This document shows positions 15,547 through 24,981 of a stretch of 40,656 nucleotides of DNA, one piece after another (the stretch's first letter is position 1; the number at the start of each line of letters is the position of its first letter). Both the position numbers and the translations under genes were made by a program. The stretch is from CAKSQF01 sp964569225 (GTDB lineage Bacteria; Bacillota; Clostridia; Oscillospirales; CAG-272). The notes under the pieces were generated by a model, which searched no databases, was not told where the DNA came from, and worked only from the letters and a program-made list of their open reading frames with translations. Location: the NCBI GenBank assembly GCA_964569225.1, contig CAZMTU010000005.1:1-40656 (forward strand), read 5' to 3'.

Positions 15547-16395
15547 TTAAATTTCTACGGTTCCTCTGAAGGCTTCAGTAGCGGGACCGGTCATGAAAAC
15601 GGTTTCATCGGTGTAACGGATAACTAGTTCACCGCCCCGCAGCTTTACCCGTACATCAGTATCCTTCTCGGCATAGCCGTTCAGGCAGGCGGCCACTACG
15701 CTGGCGCAGGTGCCGGTGCCGCACGCCCATGTTTCGCCTGAACCCCGTTCCCAAACCCGCATTTCCATAAAATCAGGGGAGTGTACCTTTACAAATTCGG
15801 TATTTACCCGTTCGGGGAAAAGAGGCGAATGCTCAAATTGGCTGCCGATTTTTTCAATATCAAAGCCCCACAGGTCAAACTCTCTGTCTACAAAGACCAC
15901 ACAGTGGGGGTTGCCCATTGAAACGCAGGTGATGTTGTAATGCTTACCGTCGATTTCCACAGGACGGGCAATCACCGGTTCTCCTGTAAAAGCGGTGGGA
16001 ATGGCTTCAGGGGCAAGAATCGCGGCGCCCATGTCTACTGTGGCGGCAATCGCTTTACCGTTTTCAGTTACTAATTTGATAGTCTTAACGCCAGACAGAG
16101 TTTCGATGGTCAGCACGTCTTTTTGGCATAGGTTATTGTCATAAACAAATTTCGCTACGCAGCGGATGCCGTTGCCGCACATTTTGCCTTCGCTGCCGTC
16201 ATTGTTGAACATGCGCATGCGGGCGTCTGCTATATCGGAGGGGCAGACTAAAATCACACCGTCGCCTCCGATCGAAAAATGACGGTGCGATAGCGTAATC
16301 GCCAGCGCTTCCGGGTTTTCAACTGTGTTGTGGAAACAATCTACATAAATGTAATCGTTTCCGCAGCCGTGCATCTTGATAAAGAGAAGGGTCAT
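15547..16395 (-). CDS. dapF: Diaminopimelate epimerase
   Basis: A 282-residue protein of standard length that interconverts LL- and meso-diaminopimelate using two cysteines. The first catalytic Cys is in MCGNGIRC (preceded by FNNDGSEG), the second in WACGTGTCAS; the start MHGCGNDYIYVD is typical. GAGG lies 7 bases before the ATG at 16395. It is upstream of dapL in the same direction. Confidence 0.96.
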   Translation of the reverse strand: MTLLFIKMHGCGNDYIYVDCFHNTVENPEALAITLSHRHFSIGGDGVILVCPSDIADARMRMFNNDGSEGKMCGNGIRCVAKFVYDNNLCQKDVLTIETLSGVKTIKLVTENGKAIAATVDMGAAILAPEAIPTAFTGEPVIARPVEIDGKHYNITCVSMGNPHCVVFVDREFDLWGFDIEKIGSQFEHSPLFPERVNTEFVKVHSPDFMEMRVWERGSGETWACGTGTCASVVAACLNGYAEKDTDVRVKLRGGELVIRYTDETVFMTGPATEAFRGTVEI

Positions 16396-16839
16396 GAAAA
16401 TACCTCGCTTTCAGGTAAAATAAAAAATTTATGTGGGAACACAGGAAAATTTCCTTTGAGTTAGGCTTGCCGAACTCATGGCTATCAAAAAACATTATAT
16501 AGACCTGTCGGTAAACCGCTTGGAGAAATGGTTTCCGGAATGCCGAGGAAATGCCGCTCCGAAAAGCATTTTTCGGGCTGCTTGAAAGTTCTTTGCGCCG
16601 CTTTCTTCCAAGAAAGCGGCATATAGTTGAGATGGCTTTCGGAATACCGAGGAAATGCCGCTCCGAAAAACATTTTTCGGGCTGTTTGAAAGTTCTTTGT
16701 GCCGCTTTCTTCCAAGAAAGCGGCATATAATTGAGATGGCTTCCGGAATACCGAGGAGATACCGCTCCGAAAAGCATTTTTCGGGCTGTTTAAAAGTTCT
16801 TTGCGCCGCTTTCTTTCAAGAAAGCGGCTGAAAAAGCAT
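16396..16839. other. Gene-free interval upstream of dapF with 104-bp repeats
   Basis: This holds three tandem 104-bp repeats (16526-16828) and an AT-rich dapF leader; no confident promoter was found. The long frames across it are repeat artefacts, since a 104-base period shifts frame in every copy. Confidence 0.7.
16526..16828 (-). repeat. Three tandem 104-bp repeats, each ending in a hairpin
   Basis: Each unit contains GAGGAAATGCCGCTCCGAAA, CATTTTTCGGGCTG and AAAGTTCTTTG, and ends with the hairpin GCCGCTTTCTT/AAGAAAGCGGC at 16597-16620, 16701-16724 and 16805-16828 (exact period 104). The hairpin nearest 16840 could terminate the ANTAR gene. A diverged single relative lies near 14095-14155. 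Confidence 0.92.
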
Positions 16840-17418
16840 TCAAATATACCGTGCAAGAATGCAGTCGGCGATTTCTTTGCGGGAAATCCTCAGATCCATA
16901 GCGTTTTTTTCGATATAACGGTGAGCTTCGGGTTCGGTCATGCCTTCGTGCTCAATAAGCAGGCATTTGGCGCGGGAAATGATGCGCAGTTCATCCAGCT
17001 TCTGACGAATCTGCTCATTTTCCCGGCGAAGGGCGTTCAGTTTTAACTGAAAGGCTTCAGCCATGCGCAGCGTTTGTCCGAAAAGTGAACGTATCACCGG
17101 ACGGGGAAGAACCGCCACGCCTTGGGGCGTCATTCGCAGGCTGTAATCCTCAAAGCGCTCGCCCTTTACCAGCAGCAATACAGCCGTACCGCCTGATTGC
17201 AGCAGCAGCGCAAGCTCATCTCCTATTTCATCGGTGAGAGGTGTGTTGATTACAGCTACGTCATAGCGGCAGCCTTCGGACATCAGCTTCCGGCGGGCTT
17301 CGCCGCCGCTTGCGGCGACCGTTCGGTCATACTCATTTCCAAGCAGCTCACAGATGCCGGTAATTCCTTTTTCAGAACTGCTGACAATCAGCAGGCTGCG
17401 CCGCAGCAATCCGGCCAT
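16840..17418 (-). CDS. ANTAR-domain RNA-binding protein with degenerate receiver
   Basis: A 192-residue protein. Residues 7-115 have a receiver-like fold but lack the phosphorylation residues: the usual acidic pair after the first strand is VSSSE (12-16), the phospho-acceptor position is Asn58 (DVAVIN), and the conserved Lys is Arg (LPRP, 104-107). A coiled coil (about 118-148) leads into an ANTAR domain (about 138-192) with the typical RAKCLLIEHEGMTEPEAHRY. ANTAR proteins bind paired hexaloop hairpins in nascent RNA and prevent termination. It starts one base after the stop of the GS-like gene, so translation is coupled. Likely targets are the glnN and amtB leaders (inference). Confidence 0.9.
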   Translation of the reverse strand: MAGLLRRSLLIVSSSEKGITGICELLGNEYDRTVAASGGEARRKLMSEGCRYDVAVINTPLTDEIGDELALLLQSGGTAVLLLVKGERFEDYSLRMTPQGVAVLPRPVIRSLFGQTLRMAEAFQLKLNALRRENEQIRQKLDELRIISRAKCLLIEHEGMTEPEAHRYIEKNAMDLRISRKEIADCILARYI

Positions 17419-17419
17419 A

Positions 17420-18565
17420 TCAGTCCCGGCAAAGCGCTAAATAAGCCTTTACCGTTTCAGCCGGCAGGCAGGCGGAGATGAAGCTGCTTTCCTCCGCCAG
17501 TTTCAGCGCTTCTTCCAGATTTTCAGGAATGGGACGGGGGCTTGCCGCTTTACCTTGCAGTCCTTCCAAACCGGCGCGGATCAGCAGCGAAAAGGCGAGA
17601 TAGGGGTTGACCAGTGAATCGGGGGTAGAAAGCTCTACCGCCGGATTTTTTTCGCTGCCTACCCGAAAAATTCGCTCGGCAGGGGAAAGCGCGGATAGCC
17701 GCCGGAATGAGGAGGGCGCGGGGTTAAGAAAGGCGGTAAGCTCGGCAAGCCTCCCTGATACGCCCTGATAAAAGGCGTCGGCACTGACTTTGCCCGGAAG
17801 AAATTCATCTTTTTTCAACACTGAGATTGAAATATGCAGTCCGCTGCCCGGCTTATTCGGAAGCGGCTTGGGATCAAAAGAAGCAGCAAGTCCGCTGTGA
17901 GCGGCAAGGGTGCAAACCGTCATTTTGTAGGTAAGAAAATGATCTGCCGCCGAAAGCGGATCGCCGCCGGCAAAGACAATTTCATTTTGTCCGGGACCGT
18001 CCTCATGGCAGGAGCGTTCGGGGTTGACCCCCATTTCCTCCAGCGCAAGGCAGATTTCCCGGCGGACATTTTCCCCCTTGTCGAGGGGCGCGATATCCAT
18101 ATAGCCGCCCTGATCCATAGGAATACAGGTAGGATTGCCCTCTTCATCGGTTTTGAATAGATAAAATTCATTTTCAGTGCCAAAACGGAAGAAATAACCG
18201 GCTTCTTTGGCCGCTTTGACCGTCTGCTTTAAGATGCGGCGGGGATCGCCTTCAAAGTAATCGCCGTTTGCTTTGCGAATGTCACAGTAAATACGGGCGA
18301 CCCGGCCGCTGGAAGGACGCCATGGGAGGACGGAAAAGGCGGTATTTTCAGGGTAGAGAAATAATGCGCCGCCCCATTCCATGCCGCTGATGCGGCGGCT
18401 GTCTATGGCGACCCCGTTTTTCAGCGCCGAGGGAATGGCGTCGGGCAGCAGGGAAAGGTTTTTGGAGCGGCCTTGCAGGTCGCAGGTGGTCAGACGAATA
18501 AATTTAATGTCATTTTCGCCTAAAAAACGAAGGAACTCGGTTTCGTGCGTATCCAGTTCTTTCAT
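17420..18565 (-). CDS. Glutamine synthetase-like protein, probably catalytically altered
   Basis: 381 residues, shorter than the 440-470 usual for GS I. It keeps an N-terminal beta-grasp part (VAIDSRRISG, latch Asp55), the metal-binding GTENEFYLF (Glu131, Glu133), SCHEDGPGQNEIVF (Glu188, Glu195), GSGLH (His244) and SFRRL (287-290). About 20 residues of the VPGYEAPV..SARNRS region are missing, removing the flap Glu and an active-site Arg. The RRxExR-FPD motif has become PAVELSTPD, so both flanking Arg are lost while Glu311 remains. I infer a regulatory GS homologue or an enzyme with another substrate. AAGGAG lies 9 bases before the ATG. It has its own promoter and is coupled to the ANTAR gene. 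Confidence 0.85.
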   Translation of the reverse strand: MKELDTHETEFLRFLGENDIKFIRLTTCDLQGRSKNLSLLPDAIPSALKNGVAIDSRRISGMEWGGALFLYPENTAFSVLPWRPSSGRVARIYCDIRKANGDYFEGDPRRILKQTVKAAKEAGYFFRFGTENEFYLFKTDEEGNPTCIPMDQGGYMDIAPLDKGENVRREICLALEEMGVNPERSCHEDGPGQNEIVFAGGDPLSAADHFLTYKMTVCTLAAHSGLAASFDPKPLPNKPGSGLHISISVLKKDEFLPGKVSADAFYQGVSGRLAELTAFLNPAPSSFRRLSALSPAERIFRVGSEKNPAVELSTPDSLVNPYLAFSLLIRAGLEGLQGKAASPRPIPENLEEALKLAEESSFISACLPAETVKAYLALCRD

Positions 18566-18593
18566 GCGTGCAATCTCCTTTTGGTTTGTTATT

Positions 18594-18623
18594 ATTATAA
18601 CGCATTGATACGGCAGTTGTCAA
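18594..18623 (-). promoter_or_regulatory. Sigma-A promoter of the GS-like/ANTAR pair
   Basis: On the minus strand TTGACA (18623-18618), an 18-base spacer and TATAAT (18599-18594). The leader is only about 25 bases and has no terminator, so the pair is not controlled by the attenuator type seen at glnN and amtB. Confidence 0.88.
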
Positions 18624-18713
18624 GGGTTCATTTACATTTTACGGGAAGGGCTGAAACGGCTGGCAGGCAACCTTTACGGGGCTGTCAGCGGATGGCGCGG
18701 CGAGCGAAATGCC

Positions 18714-18745
18714 AAAGGGAGATCTCTTGCAAGAAACCTCCCTTT
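18714..18745 (-). terminator. Terminator-like hairpin after the glutamate synthase operon
   Basis: AAAGGGAG and CTCCCTTT pair around an imperfect inner stem (TTTCTTGCAAGA) 16 bases after the last gene of the operon. There is no long T-tract. Confidence 0.55.
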
Positions 18746-18761
18746 GTGAATAAAATATACT

Positions 18762-19418
18762 TTAAAAATGCGTATAAAGCTGTCTGTACGGTGATTTGCT
18801 GTTTGGCAGCAAAACATAGAAGTGGGAAGCCAGCAGGGCTTCGGAATCGCCGCCGAAAGCAGCGCAGTAGCGCTCTACATAGGGACGGATAGAGGTCTTG
18901 TCAGCTTCGTTCGCGTCCCGACTGATGATCTGCGCGGGCAGATCGTCGGGCAGGCAGTCGGTGCGCAGGAAAATACGGCCGCCGTGCATACCGGTACCGC
19001 AGAAATCGCCGACAATCGGTTTTCCTTCGCGGCCGATGCCCAATACGATAATGGTGCCGCCTGCCTGATATTCGCCAAGGAAGCTGCCGCTGTAGCTGCC
19101 CACCACTAATGTGGGCGTTTGAGTCAGGGACGCCTTCATGTGAATACCTGCCCGGTAGCCGCAGTATCCCCGCACATAAATTTCGCCGCCCCGCATAGAG
19201 TATCCCAGCGCGTCGCCGCTGTTGCCGTGAATGGTGATCTTCCCATAATTCATGGTGTCGCCGGTAGCGTCCTGCGCATTGCCGTGCACAATGATTTCTC
19301 CGCCGTCCAGATAGGCGCCAAGATCATTGCCCGGCACGCCGTCCAGCTCCAGCACCTTATCCCGCATGGCGCAGCCGAGATAACGCTCGCCCATGCAGCT
19401 TTTTCTTTCGTAATCCAT
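18762..19418 (-). CDS. Glutamate synthase GXGXG-domain protein (GltB C-terminal domain)
   Basis: A 218-residue stand-alone beta-helix domain with repeated G-x-x-x-G-x-x-x-x-G segments (GGEIIVHGNAQDATGDTM, GKITIHGNSGDALGYSM, GGEIYVRGYCGYRAGIHM, GGTIIVLG, GMHGGRIFLR). This is the right-handed beta-helix that forms the C-terminal third of fused GltB and holds the ammonia tunnel in place. As a separate gene it is typical of archaeal-type split glutamate synthases. AAGGAGG lies 6 bases before the ATG; it starts 11 bases after the oxidoreductase gene and is the last gene of the operon. Confidence 0.92.
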   Translation of the reverse strand: MDYERKSCMGERYLGCAMRDKVLELDGVPGNDLGAYLDGGEIIVHGNAQDATGDTMNYGKITIHGNSGDALGYSMRGGEIYVRGYCGYRAGIHMKASLTQTPTLVVGSYSGSFLGEYQAGGTIIVLGIGREGKPIVGDFCGTGMHGGRIFLRTDCLPDDLPAQIISRDANEADKTSIRPYVERYCAAFGGDSEALLASHFYVLLPNSKSPYRQLYTHF

Positions 19419-19429
19419 GGTGAACCTCC

Positions 19430-20671
19430 TTATTCCGCCGCTTTTTTGCCCGCCAATTTGACCGCCCGCTCGCTTTCGGCAAATGCCAATAGCTGCGGCT
19501 TTTCAGCGATCAGCTCAAAATCTATGCTGCTCAGCGGCGTTTTTTCCCGCACCAGCGATGTATAAATGCCCGCGCGCTTCACATCGCCGATCACTATGAA
19601 GCCGTTCAGACGGTCGTCTGAATAATAGAATTTTTTCAGGGTGCCGTCTTTTTCAACTGTTTTGCACTGTCCGAAATAGCTGCCGGCACTGATAATGTGG
19701 GTGCCGAAGAAGCCGATAGAGTTCATAGGGACTGCTTTTTCATGCGTTTCACTGCCGCCCGCCATGTTGACGCCTGCCGTATGTCCCTGCAAATAAGCAT
19801 TGGGCAGAATAGCGAGAATACGGTTTTCGCCGATAGAAGCGTCAGGTCCTTCTGCGCAGTCGCCGGCGGCGAAAATGTTCGGCAGAGAAGTTTCGGAGCG
19901 GGTGTTGATCAGAATACCGCGGCCAACGGCAATTCCCGCTTCCTTGGCAAGCGCGGCCGCGGGGCGAACGCCTACTGCCAGTACGGCAATGTCAAAATCC
20001 ACAGCGGTACCGCTGTTCATCAGCGCCCTGCCGGGGGTAAATTCAGCTACCGAGTCGCCCAGCATCAGGCGGATGCCCTGCTTTTTCAGCGCTTCGGCGA
20101 TCGGTGCGGCGCATTCCTCATCCAAAATGGAGGGAAGGACCCGGTCCGCCAGATCGCAGACCGTTACTGATGCTACCCTGTCAAAAATGCCTTCGGCGCA
20201 TTTCAGCCCGATCAGTCCGGCGCCGATTATCAGCACCTTTTTGTCAGGCGCAAGCACCTGCTCTAAGCTCAGCGCGTCATCTAAATTCATAAAGGTGTAG
20301 GCGGTATCTTTTACACTGTCCAGCCCCTTAAATGGCGGAACAAAAGGCGTAGAGCCGGTGGCAATCAGCAGCTTGTCATAAAGAAAGGCTTCTCCGTCTG
20401 AGCAGATCACCTGTCCGGCAGTCGGATCAATGGCGGTCACTGTCTTGCCGCCCTTCCATTGGACCTTGTTTTTTTCGTAAAAATCGTCAGGGCGGTAGCG
20501 CATCTTCTCAAGGGTAGTCTTTCCCCACAGATAGTAGGAGATCAGCGGCTTGCCGTAGACAAAATGATTTTCAGAGGACAGCACAATGATGCTGCCTTTT
20601 CGGTCAACGCTTCGGATGCCTTCGATGGCGCCGACCGCCGCATGAGAGTTGCCTATGATCACATATTGCAT
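19430..20671 (-). CDS. FAD-dependent pyridine nucleotide oxidoreductase (glutamate synthase electron input)
   Basis: 413 residues from the ATG at 20671 (MQYVIIGNSHAAVGAIEGI), which has AAGGAGG just upstream. The FAD-binding Rossmann motif is at the N-terminus, LLIATGSTPFVPP precedes the NAD(P)-binding domain with GAGLIGLKCAE, and a second FAD motif (IFAAGDCAEG) is present. It belongs to the NADH:rubredoxin/nitrite-reductase-like family, not to the iron-sulfur GltD family. Its position between the ferredoxin and GXGXG genes suggests it passes NAD(P)H electrons via ferredoxin to the FMN domain. Cofactor preference cannot be read from the sequence. Confidence 0.88.
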   Translation of the reverse strand: MQYVIIGNSHAAVGAIEGIRSVDRKGSIIVLSSENHFVYGKPLISYYLWGKTTLEKMRYRPDDFYEKNKVQWKGGKTVTAIDPTAGQVICSDGEAFLYDKLLIATGSTPFVPPFKGLDSVKDTAYTFMNLDDALSLEQVLAPDKKVLIIGAGLIGLKCAEGIFDRVASVTVCDLADRVLPSILDEECAAPIAEALKKQGIRLMLGDSVAEFTPGRALMNSGTAVDFDIAVLAVGVRPAAALAKEAGIAVGRGILINTRSETSLPNIFAAGDCAEGPDASIGENRILAILPNAYLQGHTAGVNMAGGSETHEKAVPMNSIGFFGTHIISAGSYFGQCKTVEKDGTLKKFYYSDDRLNGFIVIGDVKRAGIYTSLVREKTPLSSIDFELIAEKPQLLAFAESERAVKLAGKKAAE

Positions 20672-20684
20672 TTTGTCATCCTCC

Positions 20685-21131
20685 TTATCGTTCTTCGTAC
20701 ACAATGGCGTGGTTTGGACAGCCCTTTACGCAGTTCGGTTCTCTTCCGTTTTGGGTGCATAGCTGACATTTCTGCATGACGCTGCGGCCATCCTCTGCCG
20801 GCATGACCGCTCCGTAGGGACATGCCATGACGCAGGAAAAGCAGCCTACGCATTTGGTCTGATCAATGATCACCACACCGCCCTCGCCTTTGGACAGCGC
20901 CCCCGCGATGCAGGATTTTACACACAGCGGATCGTCGCACTGACGGCAGTTGACCGAGTAACAAATCTTGTCCTTGCCTTCCAGGCCGTTATCCTCTACC
21001 TGGATCCGGGGATGGATCGTCAACCCCTTCAGCTTTGCCATGTCGTCCTTGCCTGAACCCGCGAATGCACAGTAGTATTCACAAAGGTGGCACCCAAGAC
21101 ACCACTTTTCATTGACATATACTCTCTTCAT
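20685..21131 (-). CDS. HycB/DmsB-type ferredoxin with four [4Fe-4S] clusters
   Basis: A 148-residue protein with about 16 cysteines in four groups: C11/14/17/21, C62/65/70/74, C94/97/100/104 and C122/125/134/138. This is the arrangement of electron-transfer subunits such as HycB and DmsB. It probably links the FAD oxidoreductase, encoded 13 bases downstream, to the FMN/[Fe-S] GltB. GGGGGA lies 6 bases before the ATG. A 274-base gap with a hairpin separates it from gltB. Confidence 0.92.
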   Translation of the reverse strand: MKRVYVNEKWCLGCHLCEYYCAFAGSGKDDMAKLKGLTIHPRIQVEDNGLEGKDKICYSVNCRQCDDPLCVKSCIAGALSKGEGGVVIIDQTKCVGCFSCVMACPYGAVMPAEDGRSVMQKCQLCTQNGREPNCVKGCPNHAIVYEER

Positions 21132-21367
21132 CGTCTTCCCCCTGAATTAATTTGATTTATATAAGGTGCGCTGTTCCGTCTTAACAGAATCAAGCCGCTC
21201 CCCCGACAGGCGCCTTTTTGAAAATAAGGAATGCCTAAAGCTTTTGGAAAGGGGCATATCGCTGCGCTTATGCTTGTCGGTAAAGAACCTTTTTCTCTTG
21301 TTTTTTATGGACATCAGAACCTGTTTCTGTCTGGCAAGTATTTGCGGAACTATCCGAAAGCTTTACG

Positions 21368-21393
21368 GCCGGCCTTCTTTCAAAAAGACCGGC
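21368..21393 (-). other. Intercistronic hairpin after the FMN-domain gltB
   Basis: GCCGGTCTTT pairs with AAGAAGGCCGGC 12 bases after the gltB stop; no T-tract follows on the minus strand. It could protect the upstream cistron or lower downstream expression. The rest of the 274-base gap shows nothing recognisable. Confidence 0.5.
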
Positions 21394-21405
21394 AGGCATG
21401 CGGGA

Positions 21406-22911
<1,506 letters not shown>

Positions 22912-23137
22912 TTGAGGGTACCTGTTTTCGCAGCCGCCGCTGGGCATATGCCGCGAAGAATCCTTTCATCTCGATTTGTGAAGGAGAGTAAACCGCGTAA
23001 GCGGTTGGGAAAACGGTTGTTGTATATACGATGATCAGCGCAAGTCTGTTTGGACGGCGGATCGCTGTTTTTCGGAGCGGAACACGCCGCTCCGGAACAA
23101 GCCTTAGGACAGCTTGCTGCTTCTCGGAATAGCGCCA

Positions 23138-23180
23138 GAATTTTTTCAGTGCGTTTTTTGTGAAAAGCGCACAAAAATTC
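23138..23180 (-). promoter_or_regulatory. Nested inverted repeat in the gltB leader
   Basis: GAATTTTT..GTGCG on the left pairs with CGCAC..AAAAATTC on the right around a TTTT/AAAA core. It directly adjoins the 11-bp direct repeat. No U-tract follows on the gltB side. Confidence 0.55.
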
Positions 23181-23200
23181 TAAAATGTGTCTAAAATGTG
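23179..23200. promoter_or_regulatory. 11-bp tandem direct repeat upstream of gltB
   Basis: TCTAAAATGTG occurs twice with no gap (23179-23189 and 23190-23200). On the minus strand it reads CACATTTTAGA twice and includes a TAGAAT hexamer that could be a -10 box. The geometry (one helical turn) suits a regulator binding two sites on one face. Confidence 0.5.
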
Positions 23201-23404
23201 AACTTGCACGGCGTTTTTGAGATTTTAATAAGAATTTTTCATCAATGCCGGAAGTTTTGCATTTTTACAGTCGATTTGACAGCTTTTTTCCTGTTTTGGC
23301 AGGGAAATCGAAAACCTACCGGCTGAAGCCCTTTTCAGCCCTTTTTCGGAAATGGCTGATTCATGGAAACCTGTGAAAAAGCCTGCCAAAAATTGCAAAA
23401 ATAC

Positions 23405-23433
23405 TTGCATTTTGAAGGAAAAAAGTGTATAAT
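23405..23433 (+). promoter_or_regulatory. Sigma-A promoter of gdhA
   Basis: TTGCAT (23405-23410), 17 bases, TATAAT (23428-23433). The leader is about 26 bases and carries AGGAGG at 23454-23459, 6 bases before the ATG at 23466; there is no attenuator. Confidence 0.85.
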
Positions 23434-23465
23434 ATGAATATTCTTTTCTATTAGGAGGTTAAGCA

Positions 23466-24815
23466 ATGGCGCTTAGCAATCAGTATTTACTTTCCGTGCT
23501 GGAAACCGTTAAAAAACGGAACGCAGGGGAAAAAGAGTTCATTCAGGCGGTCACTGAGGTGCTGGAATCCTTCGAGCCCGTGGTGGAAGCAAGACCGGAA
23601 ATTGAAAAGCTGGGTCTGATCGAACGGATTGTGGAACCCGAACGGTTCGTACAGTTCAGAGTTCCGTGGGTAGACGATCAGGGCAAGGTTCATGTGAACC
23701 GCGGCTTCAGGGTTCAGTTCAATTCCGCTATCGGTCCTTATAAGGGCGGTCTGCGTCTGCATCCTACCGTTACCGCGTCGGTCATCAAGTTCCTGGGCTT
23801 TGAACAGTGCTTTAAGAACAGCCTGACCGGTCTGCCCATGGGCGGCGGCAAGGGCGGTTCTGACTTCGATCCCAAGGGCAAATCCGATATGGAGATCATG
23901 CGGTTCTGTCAGTCCTTTATGACTGAGCTTTTCCGTCACATCGGTCCTGATACCGACGTTCCCGCCGGCGATATCGGCGTAGGCGCCCGCGAGGTGGGAT
24001 ATCTCTTCGGTCAGTACAAGAAGCTGAGAAACGAATTTACCGGCGTACTTACCGGCAAAGGACTTGCCTTCGGCGGTTCTCTCGCCCGTACCGAAGCCAC
24101 CGGTTACGGTTTGCTCTACTTCACCGAGGAAATGCTTTCCTGCATGAAGAATGATTCCGTGAAGGACAAGACGATCGTGATCTCCGGATCCGGCAATGTA
24201 GCGATTTACGCGACCGAAAAGGCTCAGCAGCTTGGCGGCAAGGTTGTAGCGCTTTCTGACTCTAACGGATATGTATACGATCCGAACGGTATTCAACTGG
24301 ATGTCGTGAAGCAGATCAAGGAAGTGGAACGGGGACGCATTTCCGAATATGCCGACCGGGTATCCGGCGCTGTCTACACGTCCGGCTGCAAGGGCATTTG
24401 GACTATCCCCTGCGATATTGCGCTGCCCTGCGCTACCCAGAATGAGATTGACGGCGAATCCGCCGCTATTCTGGTAAAGAACGGTGTTCAGACGGTCGCT
24501 GAAGGCGCTAACATGCCTTCGACCCCCGAAGCCATCGAAACCTTCCAGAAAGCCGGCGTGCTCTTTGCGCCTGCCAAGGCTTCCAATGCGGGCGGGGTAG
24601 CTACCTCCGGACTGGAAATGTGCCAGAACTCTATGCGGTATAGCTGGACCTTCGAGGAAGTGGATGCCAAGCTGAAAAGCATCATGATCGGAATTTTCCA
24701 CAATACCTACGATGCCGCTAAGAAATACGGCATGGAAGGCAATTTAGCTGCCGGCGCGAACATTGCGGGCTTCGAAAAGATCGCCGCCGCTATGATCGCT
24801 CAGGGCGTGGTATAA
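23466..24815 (+). CDS. gdhA: Hexameric glutamate dehydrogenase
   Basis: A 449-residue protein of normal length for hexameric family I GDH, which reversibly aminates 2-oxoglutarate. It has the substrate segment GPYKGGLRLHP, the catalytic motif LPMGGGKGGSDFDPKGKSD, the catalytic Asp in DVPAGDIGVGAREV, a Rossmann segment IVISGSGNVAIYA, and the C-terminal ASNAGGVATSGLEM. Codon use is biased to C/G-ending codons, consistent with high expression. It is monocistronic with its own promoter and terminator and runs convergent with the amidotransferase gene. Confidence 0.97.
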   Translation: MALSNQYLLSVLETVKKRNAGEKEFIQAVTEVLESFEPVVEARPEIEKLGLIERIVEPERFVQFRVPWVDDQGKVHVNRGFRVQFNSAIGPYKGGLRLHPTVTASVIKFLGFEQCFKNSLTGLPMGGGKGGSDFDPKGKSDMEIMRFCQSFMTELFRHIGPDTDVPAGDIGVGAREVGYLFGQYKKLRNEFTGVLTGKGLAFGGSLARTEATGYGLLYFTEEMLSCMKNDSVKDKTIVISGSGNVAIYATEKAQQLGGKVVALSDSNGYVYDPNGIQLDVVKQIKEVERGRISEYADRVSGAVYTSGCKGIWTIPCDIALPCATQNEIDGESAAILVKNGVQTVAEGANMPSTPEAIETFQKAGVLFAPAKASNAGGVATSGLEMCQNSMRYSWTFEEVDAKLKSIMIGIFHNTYDAAKKYGMEGNLAAGANIAGFEKIAAAMIAQGVV

Positions 24816-24929
24816 GAGCAGGATAGCTTCAGAAAAACCGGTCAGGGAACTTTTTTAAAAGCTTCTTAACGATCTTCAAGCCCTTTGGAAAGAGATTTTC
24901 AAGAGCAGGAGATATAGCATATGCCGTTC

Positions 24930-24966
24930 AGCGGGACTTGCGAATTTTCGTGAGTCCCGCTTTTTT
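24930..24966 (+). terminator. gdhA intrinsic terminator
   Basis: AGCGGGACT and AGTCCCGCT form a 9-bp stem followed by a T-run. It lies between two convergent genes and could serve both, although the T-run favours the plus strand. Confidence 0.85.
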
Positions 24967-24981
24967 GGAGCGGGTATTCGA

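Larger units (their letters stand above)
22912..23465. other. Divergent gltB-gdhA control region
   Basis: 554 bases without a gene. The gdhA promoter is at 23405-23433. On the gltB side are an 11-bp tandem direct repeat (23179-23200), a 43-base nested inverted repeat (23138-23180), a perfect CGGAGCGG/CCGCTCCG hairpin (23073-23094) and a perfect AACCGC/GCGGTT hairpin (22991-23006). No strong sigma-A promoter is visible for gltB, so an activator may be needed. Confidence 0.65.

Noticed and set aside
16319..16856. Frames with an internally repetitive protein sequence next to dapF
   Set aside because: Products of the 104-bp repeat, which is not a multiple of three; no start signals.
23487..24701. 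A 404-residue open frame antisense to gdhA
   Set aside because: It mirrors the codon periodicity of gdhA, has no Shine-Dalgarno sequence and no recognisable protein pattern; gdhA is certain.
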